64,000 nucleotides of DNA, taken from positions 1 to 64,000 of the forward strand of contig NZ_JASHIK010000009.1 in assembly GCF_030733745.1 (NCBI RefSeq), in the 5' to 3' direction. How positions within the stretch are numbered: the stretch's first letter is position 1; each line of letters starts with the position of its first letter. The position numbers and the translations under genes were made by a program. Positions 48,201 through 54,355 of the stretch are shown here, piece after piece. The notes beneath the pieces are model-generated. The model was not told where the DNA came from. It did no database searches and saw only the letters and a list, made by a program, of their open reading frames with translations. The DNA comes from Stappia sp. MMSF_3263. GTDB taxonomy: Bacteria; Pseudomonadota; Alphaproteobacteria; Rhizobiales; Stappiaceae.

Positions 48201-51170
48201 GGTCGCCCCGGAAACGGTGATGCCGGTGGCGCCCGCCCCGTTCGAGGAGATGGCGCCGAAATGGCTGAAGCTGCCGCCGATGCGGCCGGTGATGGAGACC
48301 GCGGCGCCGGACGTGTTGGTGAGCGAGCTGGTCGCGTCGAAGGAGATCGTCCCGTTGCCGCCGGTGACGGCGAGCGTGTTGACGCCGGCAATGTCGACAT
48401 TGGTGCCGGTGACGCTGCCCGACACGTCGGCAAGCGTCAGGCCGGTGCCCGAGCCGTTGGAAATATCGAGATTGGTCAGCGTCACAGCGCCGGTGGTGTT
48501 GGTGAGCGCCACCGTGCTGGTCGAGGTGACGCCGGAAATCATCACGCCGGCGATGCCGGTGCCGGAAATCGCGCTGCCGGCCGAGCTGCCGATGGTGATG
48601 TTGCTGACGGCATTGCCGTTGGCGAGCGTCAGCGTCGCCACCGCGCCGGAGGAATTGGTCAGCGTTGCGGCGCCCAGGCCCGTCGGGTCGGTGACGACGA
48701 CGCTGCCGGTCGGCAGGTTGTCGCCGGTGATGTTGACCGGGATGACGAAGCCGGCCTCGGCGAAGGTGCGCCCGCCTCCAAACGTGTCGACGCTCTGGCC
48801 GTTGGCAAGCGCGAAGGTGAGGCCGTTCGTGTCGATCGCCGTGCCGTCGTTGATCAGCACGAAGTTGACGGTTCCAAGCCCGCCGGCCGCGGCGATGGCG
48901 GTCGCGATCGATGCGCGGTTCGCCGTCGAGGAGCCGTCGCCGGTGCCGGTCGCCGTGGCGGCCACGTAGAAATTCTGCGTGCTGCTGACGTCGAAATTGA
49001 AGGCGCCGGTGAAATTGGTCGTGCCGAAGCCGTAGGTGCCGCTGCCGGAGATCACGCCGATGCCGTCGAGCGCGAACACGTTGCCGGCGATCATGCCGCC
49101 GCCGAAGGTGAAGGCGGCGCTCGCCGCCGTTCCGGCCGCCCCGTTGGTGCCAAGCACCACGCCGGTGGCGACGTTGGAGATGTTGCCGCCATTGGTGATG
49201 GTCACCGCGCGGCCGTTCTGCGTGCCGGACAGGTCGATGCCGCGCGAGCCCGCGACGCCGGTGCCGGTGACATCGAGGCTCGACATCGTCACCGTGGCGT
49301 CGCCGCCGGCGAGATTGAGGCCGGTGCCGCCGCCAAGGCCGGTGATGTCCGTGTCGCCGGTGGTGATCGTCGCGCCGGTGGTGCCGGTCAGGTCGAAGCC
49401 GTCGCTGGTCGCGCCCGCGCCCAGCCCGTTGATCGCGGTGGTGCCGGTGAAGCCGAAGGTGCCGCCGCCGGTGATGACGACGCCGTCATCACCGATATTG
49501 GTGGCGGTCAGGTCGGCGACGTTGATGATGCCGGTGTTGTTGGCGAAGGCGAGCGCATCGCCGCTGACATTGGAGATGTTGATCGCCGACAGGTTGGTCG
49601 TGCCGGTGTTGTTGGCGATCGAGATGCCCGTGGTGCCGCCGTCGATGGTGATGCCCGACAGTGTCGCCGCCTCGTTGTTGAGGAAGATCGAGGTGCCGGT
49701 GATGCCGCTGAACGACAGGTTGGTAAGCGTCGTGCCGGTGGCGCCGGTGATGCGCACGCCGTCGGTCGCGTCCTGGATCGACAGGTCCTGCAGCGTGACG
49801 CCGGTGACATTGTTGCCGCCGACGACGGTGGTGCCGCCAAGCAGCGTCAGGTCGCGGATGGTGACGCCATCGGCCAGCGTCACCGTGGTGACGCCGGGGT
49901 CGCCGTCGATGGTGCCGTTGGTGCCCGACAGCAGGAAGGTCGTCGTCGCGCCGCTGGCGAGCTGGACGCCGACGCTCTCGCCGCCGCCGGTGAGGATCTG
50001 CCCGGACTGCAGCGTGATGCCGGAGGTGGTGACGGTGCCGCCGGCGCCGAGAACGACGACGATGCCGTCGGTGCCGGCATTGGCGACCGCCGTGGCAAGG
50101 CTCGTGGGATCGGCAAAGGAACCGACGCCGCCGCCCGTGGCGTTGGCGTAGTAGACGCCGCCATAGACGCGGCCGGTGGTCGGGTTGATGACGGGCGTCG
50201 CGGTCTGCGGCGAGGTGCGTGCGCGCGCGCTGGAGCGGATGCCCTTGTCGCGGCGGATGCCTTCCGACATGCGTTCCTGGATCGGCGACAGGCGCGTGGC
50301 CGTGTCCGCGCCGTCCTCGGTCCGGCCGGCGAAGAGCGGCACGCGGAACCGGGCGGAGGCGATCGCGTCGAGCTCGTCCTCCTTGTCGTAGACGAGTTCC
50401 GCGCCCAGCGTCAGTCGCGATCCGGCGAGACCGAGCGCGCCGTCGATCTGGTACTCGAGGCCAAGCCGGGCGCCGGTCTCCATGGCGTGGCCGCCACGGT
50501 CATAGACATAGCCGCCCACATAGGTGCGCAGCCGCTGGTTCTCGGAGAAGGGCGAATCGAACATCGCGCCGATTTCGCCGGTCAGACCGTAGAGAAGGGC
50601 TTCCGAGCGTTCGGTCAGGCTGCTCTGCTCGACGAGCTGGTTGTTGACGATGGTCACGCCGGTGGACGTCGTCGTGCTCGACAGCTTGCTGACGCCGCCA
50701 AGCGGAACATGGCCGTTGAGGCGGATGTCGAAGATCGAGGTGAAGGCCTCGACGCCGAGCGTCATGCCGAGGAACTGGTTGCCGTTGTCGGTCCGCACCA
50801 GGTCGACAAAGGCATTGGCGCCGAGAATCAGGTCGGGGCCGACGATTTCGCGGAAACCGAGGCCGACGGAGGCCGAGCCCTTGCTGTTCTCGCCGTAATC
50901 GAGGCGCAGGTCGAGGAAGACCATGCTGTCGCCGTCCTGGGCGAGCGGCATGAACCCTTCGAGAAAGGCGGCGTTCTGGGATCCGGCCTGAGCACCGAGT
51001 TCGCCCCAGGCACCCCATAGCGGAGCGGGCTCCTGGGCAAGGGCGGCGGATCCCGTGCCGGCCAGCAGGGCGGCGGCACACGAGGAGGACAGCAATTCCC
51101 GTCCGGCTCCCGAGAGGAAGCGCTTATGAGGATACGAGTAGGAAATGACACCCTCCCAAGGTGTGTTCAA
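39228..51170 (-). CDS. Giant inverse-autotransporter-like adhesin with beta-helix passenger
   Basis: The frame encodes 3980 aa. An extended signal peptide (about 1-46, ending SAALAQ) precedes a beta-barrel-like region at about 50-285, with alternating strands such as LILGANAFVDLV and RLRTYVGGYVYDRGGHAMETGARLGLEYQ. This resembles the intimin/invasin (type Ve) barrel, and the following MSEGIRRDKGI resembles the linker of that family. The rest is a Gly/Thr/Asn/Ser-rich right-handed beta-helix with hundreds of short repeats (NNTGT, ITGTG, GTLTTGN). Four module heads of the form YYV-x-GxGT near residues 337, 733, 1617 and 2260 divide it. The last 100 residues hold two Cys (TICATI, ASCPN) that may lock a cap. 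The first in-frame start is a TTG without an SD. It is probably surface-exposed and adhesive. Confidence 0.88.
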   Translation of the reverse strand: MNTPWEGVISYSYPHKRFLSGAGRELLSSSCAAALLAGTGSAALAQEPAPLWGAWGELGAQAGSQNAAFLEGFMPLAQDGDSMVFLDLRLDYGENSKGSASVGLGFREIVGPDLILGANAFVDLVRTDNGNQFLGMTLGVEAFTSIFDIRLNGHVPLGGVSKLSSTTTSTGVTIVNNQLVEQSSLTERSEALLYGLTGEIGAMFDSPFSENQRLRTYVGGYVYDRGGHAMETGARLGLEYQIDGALGLAGSRLTLGAELVYDKEDELDAIASARFRVPLFAGRTEDGADTATRLSPIQERMSEGIRRDKGIRSSARARTSPQTATPVINPTTGRVYGGVYYANATGGGVGSFADPTSLATAVANAGTDGIVVVLGAGGTVTTSGITLQSGQILTGGGESVGVQLASGATTTFLLSGTNGTIDGDPGVTTVTLADGVTIRDLTLLGGTTVVGGNNVTGVTLQDLSIQDATDGVRITGATGTTLTNLSFSGITGTSIFLNNEAATLSGITIDGGTTGISIANNTGTTNLSAINISNVSGDALAFANNTGIINVADLTATNIGDDGVVITGGGTFGFTGTTAINGLGAGATSDGFDLTGTTGATITTGDTDITGLGGGTGLNLAGGDATVTMSSLDVTGTGVAGSRGIDLSGTQNGRAVTITNGGNISNVATGVVLGTNGAAGTAASAAFTFGGGMIAGNVFALDGIGVISGSGTYGFGTTNFTGAFNFDVSSTQNFYVAATATGTGDGSSTANRASIATAIAAAGGLGTVNFVLINDGTAIDTNGLTFALANGQSVDTFGGGRTFAEAGFVIPVNITGDNLPTGSVVVTDPTGLGAATLTNSSGAVATLTLANGNAVSNITIGSSAGSAISGTGIAGVMISGVTSTSTVALTNTTGAVTLTNLDISNGSGTGLTLADVSGSVTGTNVDIAGVNTLAVTGGNGTISFDATSSLTNTSGAAVSITGRIGGSFSHFGAISSNGAGATGITVSGATGASNVTFGGQVSLGTTTALGGIGVNIDNGGQTSTVAFDGGLDVATTGFTGLRAVNGGTLRIADTASETVTTTAAAALELSGINTDVTFDQVNATNSNMTSVSLQNLDGSFTVNGGTLATVASGSSFNSFNVTQNDGTATRALTLTVDGLTITHDASGASSTPSEHGIAVTTNGDDSAVLAISNSTFRTEDSAVRVIASNSLVTVTNFANNTLLGDATSFDPALFNNGVTFEGVTFDADLSTAGIQTVNGGAFSAGTPGQAVNHGIFFGNTLNNNSGRIDFGNYTVNAVNTGLSLNGGNPGLTVGIADGSITAGTVRLGTGTGVANGDITLSSLTLSGGLSANQYAGSFSVTGATTITSPETFLDLGGGFYQRTATTALSVANSSGSFSFNTLNIASTPAANHTTGGSTVGIDLNGNSGTFTVSGTTTITDTVEDAIRITDTSGAISFGQTTIVNPHATPIVAGTFIGGAPEARSAGIDISGTITGAISFADLDITLNSANSTGIELTGATLNAAVTAGDFDVTGNSSAGTIGVDLRGVLGGGTVRLGDATVGGADATIAGVDTGVFLDNTSNANFIFGDGEGASDTGSSISATTAINAASAPTLGTYNFQDVEFVGSPGAGFGLGTIYYVDSDGATGGGDGSGSDASNPMTLAAAELAAGAGDIIVLINNGNVISTAGTNANDTLNLADGLQLLGFGDGAGGSQTITVNLTVPPTILLSAAGVTIADPTSGGAATLTTTAGNDVITLGASGNRISGLTLEGNGTAGRGINDNGTGATGTVIETSTIRNFATRGIEITPSTNTTINGVTFSGNAGDVLLNASNSTLRNITSTGATGTSITLTDVSGTTTLENISITGAGQNGLSFATNATGPAGTINATNVDISGSGAVALLIDGGNAAYNFDATSSINITSGTAVSLTNLAGGSLTHAGTVTANGAGASGITSFGATGAHSVTFSGAVDLGTTTAMGGSGLFIDNNSQAGTYSFANLDINVESAFGVVFQQGGSLGITTGTVAANAGQGINLSNTAIAAGGINLTSLSNTNVAGAAGIGLNNVTGGAFTVSGTTTVSGTTGSAVSLANVASNVSLGTVNISVTSGDGLLLNGNSGTLTTGDMTIAMGGGTGSGIRATNANGVMTFGNVDITGLGAGTGVNLSGGTFDGAITFATLDITGTGATGSTGIDLTGYDNTQNVVTTGSGTIQGVQIGVNLTNADIANGVRFQYGDGSAPVASTIDTSGIAGNFAIVTTGATGTGEYDFEDVGFGTSNVSNLQGVSYFVVDTAGTPGAGTFDDPGTAAQAEASGASVIVLIDSTVDTVQDTIDLVAQGDGTLNLAAGQALIGMANGDTIDASTLGISAGGAPASVQLTGFSSSSTITATSGVTTIDDEVPILTTSGANDTVVLAGTATIQNVAITNTGTGNGVSASFGAASNAIIRSSTIGGGTGAYGIDLATTSGASTASLSNLTLTSGLRLNGSGGGTLTATATGTNTITSSQTEALTLDTIAAGVGGLAFDQITSTGDTAGMTLDTISGAGSVTIQSATFNRSGTATNNVITIADQTMTGALTIANLDVDSSNTQNFAALRTSGTNTSTFNIGTGTNGVDISGAHNGLIFSGSHGTVNIGTAGAGVQIDGRGTAISFVSNSSGTFNIGHGGATSSLAAGNGSGLARGIEVANSDATITATNIDINRTGTGASNGNGIYVADNDTSGSFTLAGTNTIDNTGGAGVYIQNASVSLSGLTLGASATGTGDDISGAGIQVVSNAALSTTVSLSGITMGSGGNGDTGDVAGIGLDIDSSGSGVLTVNLTGTNTIRSTGQAMTANETGAGTANNLLLTVNNTTFESTAAGVPSVAVTGQNVTTTTSSIGVRGFAGNTVIGNGTGGGILFTAVDFDGNGAGAAVAGGTLNVGQGTGNRVQGDGLSLIDTTGELGFTTLNIFNNGGIGLEVDTKTNGNNTVFTLNGGGAGTVDTTGGMALFLDPLTMDLTFGVVRSTGAAGAGVYIDGGNATAAGNNALTIGTLNVTGSTNAGLRITNSTGTFNFGATTINNSGSAGGGVDIDLGTGDTATVNFTGPLDIDTNTGTGFDVNGSAGTLLTLNVASAGTQAIDTTTGRGIIMNTVAVGAGGVFFDTATATGTSSGNFIDLQGISGGAFRVATTSANDVNGTGIRVNNSSAAFTFNAITLGNNGTPGPMTYGIDLDGNSGSFTTTASNIIYYAQTAGIRITNAQASFVADFQGQMEVSNRDNVAYTAGGDGLVLQNNNAASQTTFSRFVHTDFQRNTGGGTVTASGQGIDADNGGSLTILDGSVGSNNALGDGVAAIDIRGTATNITLSSVGLDNDDAGESGGGIHLENNTGSFTLQSGTAFSTRNTTSIFANNAGTLSLGTVTAVNISSFGAGAIDITNTALNLTLGTVTAPTSAGQGIRLNNVSGTVTTGNLNLSNTGGTGATIDISSLQAGTSVTFAGTSATVNGGTNTAVSITNNTGSTIAFTNGGLDIDTTSGAGFVATGGGTVSVTGTGNSVTTTTGRAVQIDGTTLGAAGVTFQSVSTNGASNAINLRNTGSTGFFSITGSGSTDGSGGLIQNITGADMLDETPTASGVGTAIYLENVTDVRIANLQVQNTSNFGLRGFGVNGITMNNVDFTGSHGNNAGADEGVFYVNNLTGTATFTGGTYLGGIEDSVHIDNDGTSGTLTLAMSGMAITTGDGSNAAIGNNGITIQASAGNVNGTISGNNFVAAVASHLQLVSSGTANYGLTIDNNTFTRHSGIVGNGGIGILAGTQSSGLFNVTISNNDMSLLRSLNNAIDVGSVNGPGTFAGTVDMTISGNTIGTIGNVGSGTAFNAIDVDGDGGGSSVYRITGNFIYDHDERGINVAAGEGAGASHQMSVLINNNIVQDNVSANDIQGIHVDSGVSSGSTPTICATITNNTVSNNANYIHAIRVRARNDGSLQIANGTGGAASEVAVETHLGGAAGNTVTQPIDAVLSGTGTLSFVASCPN
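51144..51157 (-). promoter_or_regulatory. Ribosome binding site placed for an ATT start in the adhesin gene
   Basis: On the minus strand GGGAGGG (51157-51151) is followed after TGTC by ATT (51146-51144), which is in frame with the adhesin. No SD precedes the TTG at 51170. ATT starts are rare (infC is the classic case), so this is a candidate only; a GTG overlapping the SD is out of frame. Confidence 0.35.
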
Positions 51171-51644
51171 AAATTCGAAAAAACCTAATCAATGGCGGCG
51201 GCACGCTGACGCAATCCGCGCCTCACGTTTAACCACTGCCCGCGTGTATGCAATCGTACGCACGCGCTGAGGGTGGTGTTTTGCAGTGTTTTGTTAAGGG
51301 GTGTTGCGCGAGGGCGACACATCGAAAGGTTGCAGTGCGGCTGGGCCGGCATTCCCGTGCCTGGTTGCACCGACGGGGCGGACCTGTTGCAGCCAAGCAT
51401 TTGATGTGATTCCGCTTCCCGTTCGGGAAAACAATGCCGGGCGCCGGCGCACCTGTCGCATTCGGGCAACGGGCGGGCTAGGATTGCGGGCCACGGCGAG
51501 GCGGGAAGCGCTGTGCGCATGGAAGAGCAGGCGCGAAGGGCTGTTCCCCAGGAACGGCCGCGCCAGACATGTTCATGTCAGGCACGTTCATGTCATGCAC
51601 GTTCACGCAAGACACGTTCACGCAAGACAGGCAGGGAGAGACGC
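51171..51644. other. Intergenic region between the adhesin and allA
   Basis: The 474-bp region divides two diverging genes. Its left part near 51171-51310 is AT-rich (TTTTGCAGTGTTTTGTTAAG) and is the probable adhesin promoter. The right part carries a tandem repeat described separately. No gene is supported. Confidence 0.5.
51568..51627. repeat. Four tandem 15-bp repeats before the allA gene
   Basis: The units are CATGTTCATGTCAGG, CACGTTCATGTCATG, CACGTTCACGCAAGA and CACGTTCACGCAAGA; units 3 and 4 are identical. The array ends 6 bp before the AGGGAG ribosome binding site of the TTG-started allA. It could be a regulatory iteron or a recent slippage expansion. Confidence 0.85.
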
Positions 51645-52136
51645 TTGAGCCAGATCCTGACACCGGAGCCGCTGACCGCCGAGGCCTTCGCCCCCTTCGG
51701 CACCGTGATCGAGGCCCGGTTCGAGGCGAGTTATCTGATCAACGAGGGGCGCACCCGGCGTTTCCATGCGCTTGCCGCCACCGATCCGGGCGCGGACGGC
51801 GAGATTGTACTGTCCGTGTTTCGCGGCACGCCATGGCCGAGCCCGGTGACGATTCGCATGCTCGAGCGGCATCCGCTGGCCAGCCAGGCCTTCGTGCCGA
51901 TGGAGCGGCACCCCTGGCTGGTGGTCGTGGCCGAGGCCCCGAACGCCGCCGCCTGCCGCTGCTTCCTGGTACGCGGCGACCAGGGCGTGCAGATCGCGCG
52001 CGGTGTCTGGCATCACCCGTTGCTGGTGCTGCAGCCCTTGCAGGATTTCCTCGTCGCCGACCGTTCGGGGCCGGGCAACAACCTGGAGGAGGTGTTCTTC
52101 CCCGATGGCGAGGCAGCCGTGCTGGCGCCCGTCTGA
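51645..52136 (+). CDS. allA: Ureidoglycolate lyase
   Basis: AllA splits ureidoglycolate into glyoxylate and urea at the end of allantoin/purine breakdown. The 163-aa protein matches the family length of about 160, with LTAEAFAPFGTVIEA, YLINEGRTRRFHALA, the cupin-like VFRGTPW and IARGVWHHPLLVL. The TTG start at 51645 is preceded by AGGGAG (6 nt); the upstream frame is formed by the tandem repeat and has no likeness. No other purine-degradation genes are in the window. Confidence 0.92.
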   Translation: MSQILTPEPLTAEAFAPFGTVIEARFEASYLINEGRTRRFHALAATDPGADGEIVLSVFRGTPWPSPVTIRMLERHPLASQAFVPMERHPWLVVVAEAPNAAACRCFLVRGDQGVQIARGVWHHPLLVLQPLQDFLVADRSGPGNNLEEVFFPDGEAAVLAPV

Positions 52137-52196
52137 CGCCGGGCCGATGTCTTTATGGTGCCTGTCCGGTCCGTGGCGGGATGCCGCCACGGGCCG

Positions 52197-53747
52197 TCAG
52201 AACACCAGTTTCGGCAGGAAGGTCGCCACCGGTGGCAGCAGCCAGATCAGCGCGATGCCGGCGATTTGCAGCAGAATGAAGGGAATGACGCCGCGATAGA
52301 TCTGGCCCGTCGTCACCTCGGGCGGCGCGGCGCCGCGCAGGTAGAACAGCGAGAAGCCGAAGGGAGGCGTCAGGAAGGACGTCTGCAGGTTGATCGCGAT
52401 CAGCACCGACAGCCAGACCGGGTCGTGACCCATCAGGATCAGCGCGGGCGCGACCAGCGGCAGCAGGATCACCGAGATCTCGACGAAATCGAGGAAGAAG
52501 CCGAGCACGAAGACGAGCGCCATGACGAACAGCAGGGCACCGTCGGGCCCGCCCGGCATGTTGGCCAGGAACGCCTCCACCCGGTGGTCGCCGCCAAGCC
52601 CGCGGAAGACCAGGGAGAAGACGCTGGCGGTCAGGATCGTTGCGAAGATCATCGCGGTGACCGACAGGGTTGAATTCATCACCGGCTTGAGGACGTCGGC
52701 GCGGAAGGTGCGGGCCAGCGCCTGGCAGATGGCGGCCGCCGCCACCGCGACGAGCAGCGTCGCGAGACCGCCGACGAGCCAGTCGGCAAGGCCCGCGTCG
52801 TCGCGTTGCAGGCGGACCGGATGCACGCCGATCAGCACGGCAAGCAGCGCAAGGCTGATCGCACCGGCGATGACGAGGCGGGGAGTGCCGGCCGACAGCC
52901 GGGCGCTGGCCATCAGCAGGGCTCCGATGGCGCCGACCGAGGCGGCCTCGCCCGGCGTCGCGATGCCGCCCAGGATGGATCCCAGCACGGCGATGATGAG
53001 CAGCACCGGCGGCAGGATGGCGCGCGCCACCTGGGTCCGCGAGGGGCTCTCGTCGAGCTGTGCCATCGCCGGAGCGGATGCCGGCTGCAGCCAGGCCTTG
53101 ACCAGCAGGTAGATGATGTAGATCGCCACCAGCGTCAGGCCCGGCAGCAGCGCGGCCGCGAAGATCTGGCCGACCGAAATGGTCTCGATGGTGAACTTGC
53201 CTTGCGCGTATTGCGCCTGCTGGTAGGCGTTCGACATCACGTCGGAGAGGATGATCAGCAGCGTCGAGGGCGGAATGATCTGGCCGAGCGTGCCCGAGGT
53301 GCAGACGATGCCGGAGGCAAGCCTGGGATCGTAGCCGTTGCGCAGCATGGTCGGCAGGGCGATCATGCCCATGGCGACCACCGTCGCGCCGACGATGCCG
53401 GTGGAGGCGGCAAGCAGCGCGCCGACCAGCACGACCGAGATGCCAAGGCCGCCGCGCAGCGTGCCGAACAGGCGGCCGGCGGTCTCCAGCAGGTCTTCCG
53501 CGATGCGGCTTTTCTCCAGCACCACGCCCATGAAGACGAAGAGCGGAATGGCGATCAGCACGTCATTGGTCATCAGCCCGAAGACGCGCTGGGCCAGCGC
53601 GCCGAGCAGGCTCATGTCGAACTGGCCGGTGAACCAGCCGAGGACGGCGAAGAGCGTGGCGATGCCGGCCAGCGTGAAGGAGACCGGGTAACCGATCAGG
53701 ATCGCCGCGATCAGGGCGGCGAACATCAGGAGATCGAGCGGCAGCAT
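52197..53747 (-). CDS. dctM: TRAP transporter large permease (DctM)
   Basis: The large inner-membrane subunit of a TRAP carrier, coupled to sodium import. It is 516 aa, somewhat longer than the usual 425-450, because of an inserted region of two hydrophobic segments (about 275-345). Family segments include GVVLEKSRIAEDLLETAGRL, IVCTSGTLGQIIPPSTLLIIL and the C-terminal FLTPPFGFSLFYLRG. Its start overlaps the dctQ stop by 1 bp. Confidence 0.92.
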   Translation of the reverse strand: MLPLDLLMFAALIAAILIGYPVSFTLAGIATLFAVLGWFTGQFDMSLLGALAQRVFGLMTNDVLIAIPLFVFMGVVLEKSRIAEDLLETAGRLFGTLRGGLGISVVLVGALLAASTGIVGATVVAMGMIALPTMLRNGYDPRLASGIVCTSGTLGQIIPPSTLLIILSDVMSNAYQQAQYAQGKFTIETISVGQIFAAALLPGLTLVAIYIIYLLVKAWLQPASAPAMAQLDESPSRTQVARAILPPVLLIIAVLGSILGGIATPGEAASVGAIGALLMASARLSAGTPRLVIAGAISLALLAVLIGVHPVRLQRDDAGLADWLVGGLATLLVAVAAAAICQALARTFRADVLKPVMNSTLSVTAMIFATILTASVFSLVFRGLGGDHRVEAFLANMPGGPDGALLFVMALVFVLGFFLDFVEISVILLPLVAPALILMGHDPVWLSVLIAINLQTSFLTPPFGFSLFYLRGAAPPEVTTGQIYRGVIPFILLQIAGIALIWLLPPVATFLPKLVF

Positions 53748-54271
53748 CAGGCGGGCGTCCCGTCATTGGGGGAGGGCGCGGCGAAGCGCGCGATGTCGCG
53801 CAGCAGGCAGGCGAGGCCCTGCAGGGCGAGCAGCAGGCAGAAGGCGGGGATCAGCGACTTCAACAGGAAGGATGCGGGAATGCCGCCCACCGAGATCGCC
53901 CCTTCCATGACCGCCCAGGCGTTTCTGACGGACGGCCACGACCACCATGCGAGGATCGCCATCGACGGCAGCAGGAAGAGAACCGCGCCGCCGGCATCGA
54001 TCGCCGCGCGGCCGCGTCTTGCCGCCCTGGCATAGAAGATGTCGACCCGCACATGTCCGTCGACGAGCAGCGTGTAGCCGGCGCCGAGCATGAACAGGGC
54101 CGAATGCATGTAGAGCACGCCCTCGTTCAGGAAGATGAAGCTGATGCCGTAGACATAGCGCAGCACGACGACGGCGAACTGCAGCAGCACCATGAAGAGC
54201 GCCAGCCAGCGCACCGTGGCGCCGACGGCGCGGTTGACGAGGTCGAGCCTGTCGGCGAGGCGGTCGAGCAC
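53747..54271 (-). CDS. dctQ: TRAP transporter small permease (DctQ)
   Basis: A 174-aa membrane protein with four hydrophobic segments. Recognisable features are RYVYGISFIFLNEGVLYMHSALFMLGAGYTLL and HVRVDIFYARAARRGRAAID (family HVRVDIF). It couples DctM to the binding protein. It follows dctP by 84 bp, with a stem-loop in between. Confidence 0.92.
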   Translation of the reverse strand: MLDRLADRLDLVNRAVGATVRWLALFMVLLQFAVVVLRYVYGISFIFLNEGVLYMHSALFMLGAGYTLLVDGHVRVDIFYARAARRGRAAIDAGGAVLFLLPSMAILAWWSWPSVRNAWAVMEGAISVGGIPASFLLKSLIPAFCLLLALQGLACLLRDIARFAAPSPNDGTPA

Positions 54272-54311
54272 GGGCGGTCCTCTGGTCGGGGCTTGAACGG
54301 GGCGGGTTGGA

Positions 54312-54335
54312 CCGCGGGCCGTTTCCGGTCCGCGG
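54312..54335 (-). other. Intercistronic stem-loop between dctP and dctQ
   Basis: A 9-bp stem (CCGCGGGCC/GGTCCGCGG with one G-T pair) and a 6-nt loop in the 84-bp gap. It could reduce read-through or stabilise the dctP message, so that the binding protein exceeds the permease, as is common in solute-binding operons. Confidence 0.45.
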
Positions 54336-54355
54336 CCTCGTGAACAATGACCTTG

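Noticed and set aside
43260-51020. A 2,586-codon open frame on the plus strand opposite the adhesin
   Set aside because: Its composition (Arg, Gly, Asp and Val repeated without motifs) is what the reverse complement of a repetitive GC-rich gene gives. The minus strand encodes a coherent exported beta-helix protein.
39228-51170. CRISPR array or satellite DNA suggested by dense repeats
   Set aside because: The repeats are short, degenerate and in frame with a coding sequence; there are no uniform spacers.
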